A stretch of 16,034 nt of DNA. Origin: JAITWN01 sp964546765. GTDB lineage: Bacteria; Pseudomonadota; Gammaproteobacteria; SZUA-140. Positions within the stretch are counted from its first letter, which is position 1, and each line of letters begins with the position of its first letter. The notes beneath the pieces were generated by a model. The model did not search any database. It worked only from the letters and a program-made list of their open reading frames with translations, and was not told where the DNA came from. Below are positions 12,670 to 16,034 of this stretch, piece after piece. Location: the NCBI GenBank assembly GCA_964546765.1, contig CAZJKV010000041.1, positions 1 through 16,034 of the forward strand, read 5' to 3'. The translations under genes were made by a program, and so were the position numbers.

Positions 12670-13506
12670 ATGAAACCGTACACAATTGCCTTCATCGGCG
12701 CCGGCAACATGGCGCGCAGCCTGATCGGCGGCCTGATCGCCGACGGTTACGACCCGGCACGCCTGCATGCCGCGGACACCAGCGAAGCGGCCCGCACACA
12801 ACTACAGAGGGACTTCGCGATCGCGACCCATGCCTCGAATGGCGAGGCAGCGCGGGCCGCCGATATCATCGTCATCGCGGTCAAACCCCAGGTCGTGCCG
12901 GATGTCGCGCGTGAACTGGCCTCCCTGATCGGAGGCTCCGGCAAGCTCGTGATCTCGATCGCGGCCGGCATCCGGACCGCGGATCTCGCGGGGTGGCTCG
13001 GTCCCGAGACCGCGCTGGTGCGTGCGATGCCGAACACGCCGGCGCTGGTTCAAAGCGGGGCGACGGTACTGTATGCGAGCGATCGTGTCGGGCATGCCTG
13101 GCGCGAGGCCGCCGAGAGCATCCTCCGCGCGGCCGGTCTGACCCTGTGGATCGATGACGAGGCACAGATGGACGCGGTCACCGCATTGTCAGGGAGCGGA
13201 CCCGCCTATTTTTTTCTCGTCATGGAGGCGCTGGAGACGGCCGGCCGCCGGCTCGGTCTGCCGGCCGAAACCGCCCGCCTCCTGACCATACAGACGGCCT
13301 TCGGCGCCGCGAAGATGGCGCTGGAAGGCACCGACAGCAGCCCGGCCGAGTTGCGCGCCAGGGTCACCTCACCGGGCGGCACGACCGAGCGGGCGATCGA
13401 GACCCTGCGGCAGGGCGGGCTCGAGGCGCTGTTCGAGCGGGCGCTGGCGGACGCCCGCGTCCGCTCGATCGAACTGTCGAAGCAGCTTGGGGGAAGGCAT
13501 GAATAA
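12670..13506 (+). CDS. proC: Pyrroline-5-carboxylate reductase ProC
   Basis: Last step of proline synthesis: NAD(P)H-dependent reduction of pyrroline-5-carboxylate. At 278 aa it is the usual length. The Rossmann glycine motif is FIGAGNMA (8-15). VKPQVVPDV (71-79) and AMPNTPALV (119-127) follow. The C-terminal substrate/dimer domain has DAVTALSGSGPAYFF (168-182) and RVTSPGGTTERAIE (231-244), the family signature. The ATG is at 12670, 49 nt after yggS, with only a weak ribosome-binding site. Its last 8 nt overlap the yggT start (ATGAATAA), so the two are coupled. Confidence 0.97.
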   Translation: MKPYTIAFIGAGNMARSLIGGLIADGYDPARLHAADTSEAARTQLQRDFAIATHASNGEAARAADIIVIAVKPQVVPDVARELASLIGGSGKLVISIAAGIRTADLAGWLGPETALVRAMPNTPALVQSGATVLYASDRVGHAWREAAESILRAAGLTLWIDDEAQMDAVTALSGSGPAYFFLVMEALETAGRRLGLPAETARLLTIQTAFGAAKMALEGTDSSPAELRARVTSPGGTTERAIETLRQGGLEALFERALADARVRSIELSKQLGGRHE

Positions 13507-14080
13507 TCCATACCTGTCGAACGCGACGGTCTACCTGCTTGATACGGTCTTCACGATCTTTCTGGTCCTGGTACTGCTGCGTTTCCTGCTCCAGCTGGCC
13601 CGGGCCGATTTCTACAACCCGGTGTCCCAGTTCATCGTCAAGGTCACCAATCCGCTGCTGGTCCCGCTGCGCCGTGTCATCCCCGGCATCAAGGGGATCG
13701 ACCTGGCGGCCATCGTGCTGCTGGTCGTGGTGCAGATCGCCGCGCTGTACCTGATGCATCTGTTGGTCGGGCGGGCGATCACGCCGGGCGGGCTGGTCGT
13801 GCTGTCGCTGGCCGACCTGCTGTCGCTGCTGCTGAATCTTTATCTGATCACGATCCTGATCCAGGTGATCCTGAGCTGGGTCAGTCCGGGCGCGCGCAAC
13901 CCGATCCTGACGCTGCTCTACGGCCTCAACGAGCCCCTGCTGCGCCCGGCCCGCCGGGTGCTGCCGGCGGTCTCAGGCATCGATTTCTCGCCGCTGGTCG
14001 TGCTTATCGCAATACAGCTGGCGAAGATCCTGATGCTGGCCCCGATCCGGGACGTCGGCATGCGACTCGCGTATAATTGA
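13499..14080 (+). CDS. yggT: YggT-family membrane protein
   Basis: A 193-aa inner-membrane protein with two YggT repeats. Each has a membrane helix, then a loop: NPVSQFIVKVTNPLLVPLRR (40-59) in the first, NPILTLLYGLNEPLLRPARR (134-153) in the second, and a second helix after each. Membrane segments lie at about 11-33, 68-90, 98-127 and 163-181. The biochemical role is unknown; family members have been linked with osmotic tolerance and, in other bacteria, with cell division. ATG at 13499 is chosen over an upstream in-frame TTG (13487) because GGGGGAAGG sits just before it and the family starts there. It overlaps proC by 8 nt. In many relatives a DUF167 (yggU) gene follows; here it does not. 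Confidence 0.92.
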   Translation: MNNPYLSNATVYLLDTVFTIFLVLVLLRFLLQLARADFYNPVSQFIVKVTNPLLVPLRRVIPGIKGIDLAAIVLLVVVQIAALYLMHLLVGRAITPGGLVVLSLADLLSLLLNLYLITILIQVILSWVSPGARNPILTLLYGLNEPLLRPARRVLPAVSGIDFSPLVVLIAIQLAKILMLAPIRDVGMRLAYN

Positions 14081-14141
14081 CCGAGGATCCGGTCCGAGCC
14101 AGGGAGTACCACCGGGAAGCATCCCGCAGCATCCGCCTATC

Positions 14142-14175
14142 GGGGACAGGCTCCCCCGGGAGGGTGACTGTCACC
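14142..14175. repeat. Cluster of short palindromes upstream of the repeat-protein gene
   Basis: Three inverted repeats crowd into 34 bp. GGGGA/TCCCC has a 5-nt loop (14142-14156), CTCCC/GGGAG a 2-nt loop (14151-14162), and GGTGAC-T-GTCACC is perfect (14163-14175). The first two compete. The cluster ends 17 nt before the ATG of the next gene. The GGGGACAG core resembles ends of REP-type elements, but no transposase is seen. No T-run follows, so a terminator is not indicated. Confidence 0.5.
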
Positions 14176-14192
14176 GTTGTCCAGGAATTGTC

Positions 14193-16034
14193 ATGCAAGG
14201 TCATACCCCGTCGCATTCCCGTCTCGCGTCGCCTCCGGCGCGGACACCCAGGGCCGCTGTCGCGCTGCTGTGCTTGCTGCTGGCTCCGTTCCTGGTCCCC
14301 GCGCAGGCCCATGCGGTGTGCTTCGTCACCGGCGGTTTCAACGAATCGACGCTGTGCTGGAACCCGGTCAATCCGCTCCCCGATGCCTTCGATATCGAGC
14401 ATGTCCAGTGGAGCCCCGAACGCGGGGAATATCTCGCCGTCGGCGGGGGCGGCGCGATCCTCGCAAGCCCGGACGGCATCGAATGGACCCCGCGCGACAG
14501 CGGCACCGTGCAGCGCCTGTTCGGCGGCCTGTGGGACGGGACGCAATATGTCGTCGTCGGTGACGGCGGCACGGTGCTGACGAGCCCTGACGGCCTCGCC
14601 TGGACGGGACAGGTCACGAACACCCGGGCGCGCCTGCTCGATGTCGCCGTGAACGGCACGGGCACGCGCTTTGTCGCCGTCGGGGAGCTCGGCACCGTGC
14701 TCAGCAGCGACGATGCCGTCGAATGGAGCGGGACGACGGTGCTCAGCCTGTCTCGCCGGCCCGTCCTGTACGGGATCCTGTGGCGCAATAACCGCTTCGT
14801 CGCGGTCGGCAGTTCGGCGACGATCATCAGCAGCACCGAAGGTGTCACCTGGACCGAGCACAGCTACATCCCGCTCGAGCCCGGACAACCGCCGCCTCCG
14901 ATCCTCCGGGACGTTGCGGTCAGCGATGATGGCGGGGCCTACGTCGCGGTCGGCAGCGGCGCGACGGTCTATACCAGCAATAACGGCGTCGACTGGATTC
15001 TACGCGAACCGATCCAGTCAAACCCGGATGCCAGGCTGCGCCGCGTCGCGTGGATCGGCGGCGTCGGTGAGAACTATTTCCTCGCCGTCGGAGACAACGG
15101 CGCGCCGAGCACCCCGCTGTTTATCAGATCCAACGATGGCAACCAGTGGTCTGACCTCACGAGCGCGCTCCCCGGCGATGTCGTCCCGATCACGCTGAAG
15201 ACGATCGCGTACAACGGCGCGGGCCTGGTCACCGGCGGTGATCGGAGTCTGCTCCAGTCCCCGAATACCGGCCCGGAATGGGCGACTGTCACACCCGACC
15301 CGGACCTCGTCCCGGACCTTCACGACCTGCTCTCCGCCGCGTTCCCGCCCTTGCGCACCCACCTCGCGGTCGGCGCGGAAGGGGCGCTGCTGTCGAGCGC
15401 CGACGGCCTCGCCTGGGTGCGCGAGGCCAGCGGCTCAAACGAGGCCCTGAACGGCCTCGCGGCGCGACGCGACGGGGACGGTGACACAGACCGGGTCGTC
15501 GCGGTCGGCGACGACGGCACGATCCTGACCAGCGATGACGGCGAGGCCTGGTCCCCCGCGCCCGCCGGCGTGACCGCCGATCTCGCGGACGTGGCATACG
15601 GCAACGGCAGCTTCGTCGCTGTTGGCGCGGGGGGGACGATCCTGAGCAGCCCCAACGCAACGGACTGGGCCCTGAATGACCAGGGCTTCGGGTTCGATCT
15701 GCATGGCGTCGCCTTCGGGCTGGTCGGCGGCAGTCCCCTGTTCGTCGCGGTCGGCGCCGGCGGCGCGGTCCTGACCAGCGCCAATGGCGCCAATTGGAAC
15801 CCGGTCACTTCAGGTACGTCGGGCACGCTGCGCGCCGTGATCTGGAACGCCGACGACACGGCGCCGCGCTTCGTCGCGGTTGGCGAGACGCAGGCTGCAA
15901 CGCCGTCGGCGGCGGCGATCTGGAGCGACGACGGCACGGAATGGACGTCAGCCGGCATCACCGCGCAGGACCCGGAGCAGTCCGCGCCGGCGCCGTTGCT
16001 CGCCGTCGGCTGGAGCGGCCGCCAGTTCCTCGCG
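14193..16034 (+). CDS. Exported Ycf48/BNR-like repeat protein (beta-propeller candidate), 3' end cut by window edge
   Basis: An uninterrupted frame of 614 codons that continues past the window; no specific gene is recognised. Residues 1-41 look like a signal peptide: basic start, hydrophobic core (about 21-36) and AQAHA before V42. There is no lipobox. The mature part consists of about 12 complete repeats of 39-48 residues with the core [FY]-V-A-V-G-x-x-G-T-[IV]-L-x-S-x-D-G-x-x-W, beginning near residues 80, 119, 160, 202, 250, 296, 344, 390, 435, 474, 517 and 560; a thirteenth starts at 613. Repeats of this kind are known in Ycf48/HCF136 photosystem assembly factors and BNR/sialidase-like propellers, where each forms a four-stranded blade. 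Neither sialidase Arg residues nor catalytic motifs are apparent. The start ATG (14193) has AGGA 6 nt upstream. It lies 112 nt after yggT behind a palindrome cluster, so it may have its own control. Confidence 0.85.
   Translation, partial: MQGHTPSHSRLASPPARTPRAAVALLCLLLAPFLVPAQAHAVCFVTGGFNESTLCWNPVNPLPDAFDIEHVQWSPERGEYLAVGGGGAILASPDGIEWTPRDSGTVQRLFGGLWDGTQYVVVGDGGTVLTSPDGLAWTGQVTNTRARLLDVAVNGTGTRFVAVGELGTVLSSDDAVEWSGTTVLSLSRRPVLYGILWRNNRFVAVGSSATIISSTEGVTWTEHSYIPLEPGQPPPPILRDVAVSDDGGAYVAVGSGATVYTSNNGVDWILREPIQSNPDARLRRVAWIGGVGENYFLAVGDNGAPSTPLFIRSNDGNQWSDLTSALPGDVVPITLKTIAYNGAGLVTGGDRSLLQSPNTGPEWATVTPDPDLVPDLHDLLSAAFPPLRTHLAVGAEGALLSSADGLAWVREASGSNEALNGLAARRDGDGDTDRVVAVGDDGTILTSDDGEAWSPAPAGVTADLADVAYGNGSFVAVGAGGTILSSPNATDWALNDQGFGFDLHGVAFGLVGGSPLFVAVGAGGAVLTSANGANWNPVTSGTSGTLRAVIWNADDTAPRFVAVGETQAATPSAAAIWSDDGTEWTSAGITAQDPEQSAPAPLLAVGWSGRQFLA
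14430..16034 (+). repeat. Tandem repeats inside the secreted protein gene
   Basis: About 12 diverged in-frame units of 117-144 bp (one, the last before the edge, longer). The most conserved DNA stretch encodes F-V-A-V-G, often written as TTCGTCGCGGTCGGC or a close variant (for example near 14797 and 15741). Units 6, 7 and 12 are irregular: 6 and 12 carry insertions in the middle of the motif, and 7 has VTGGD in place of VAVGD. The units are old enough to have diverged but keep reading frame and spacing, so selection on the protein is likely. Confidence 0.75.

Overview
The window reads as a piece of chromosome from a GC-rich gammaproteobacterium (over 60% GC by eye). The evidence is synteny and protein similarity to Pseudomonas and Chromatiales-type genomes. 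Three blocks recur in that class: rpsU-yqeY-dnaG-rpoD, a HAD gene divergent from rppH-ptsP, and pilT divergent from yggS-proC-yggT. Genus cannot be decided from the sequence alone. No phage, IS, CRISPR, rRNA or tRNA gene was seen, so the base of the window is housekeeping chromosome with a few less ordinary insertions.

Layout. Positions 1-3886 (minus) hold the macromolecular-synthesis operon: rpsU (S21), yqeY, dnaG (primase) and the first two thirds of rpoD, which runs off the left edge. A divergent intergenic region (3887-4211) separates it from an ECF sigma factor (4212-5359 block, plus) and its zinc-finger membrane anti-sigma factor. A good ECF-type promoter lies between these two genes rather than in front of the pair. 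Positions 5424-8243 (minus) hold rppH and ptsP: RNA 5'-pyrophosphohydrolase and the GAF-containing enzyme I of the nitrogen PTS. Positions 8371-10764 (plus) hold a HAD-IB phosphatase overlapping a FecCD/BtuC-type permease and its ATPase. That importer has no binding-protein gene beside it. Convergent to it is pilT (10776-11816, minus), the type IV pilus retraction ATPase. From 11922 (plus) come yggS (PLP homeostasis), proC (pyrroline-5-carboxylate reductase) and yggT (membrane protein). Last is an exported protein built of about 12 Ycf48/BNR-like repeats (14193 onward), still open at the right edge.

Working together: the left operon ties translation (S21), replication priming and the main sigma factor to one promoter. 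The ECF/anti-sigma pair is probably an envelope-stress or redox switch that controls genes outside the window, plus its own anti-sigma gene. rppH/ptsP connect mRNA decay and nitrogen/carbon signalling. The overlapping HAD-permease-ATPase genes look like one transcript for cobalamin or iron-chelate import. The least explained parts are the large secreted repeat protein, which sits directly after yggT where other genomes usually carry small housekeeping genes, and the unusual promoter placement in the ECF module.
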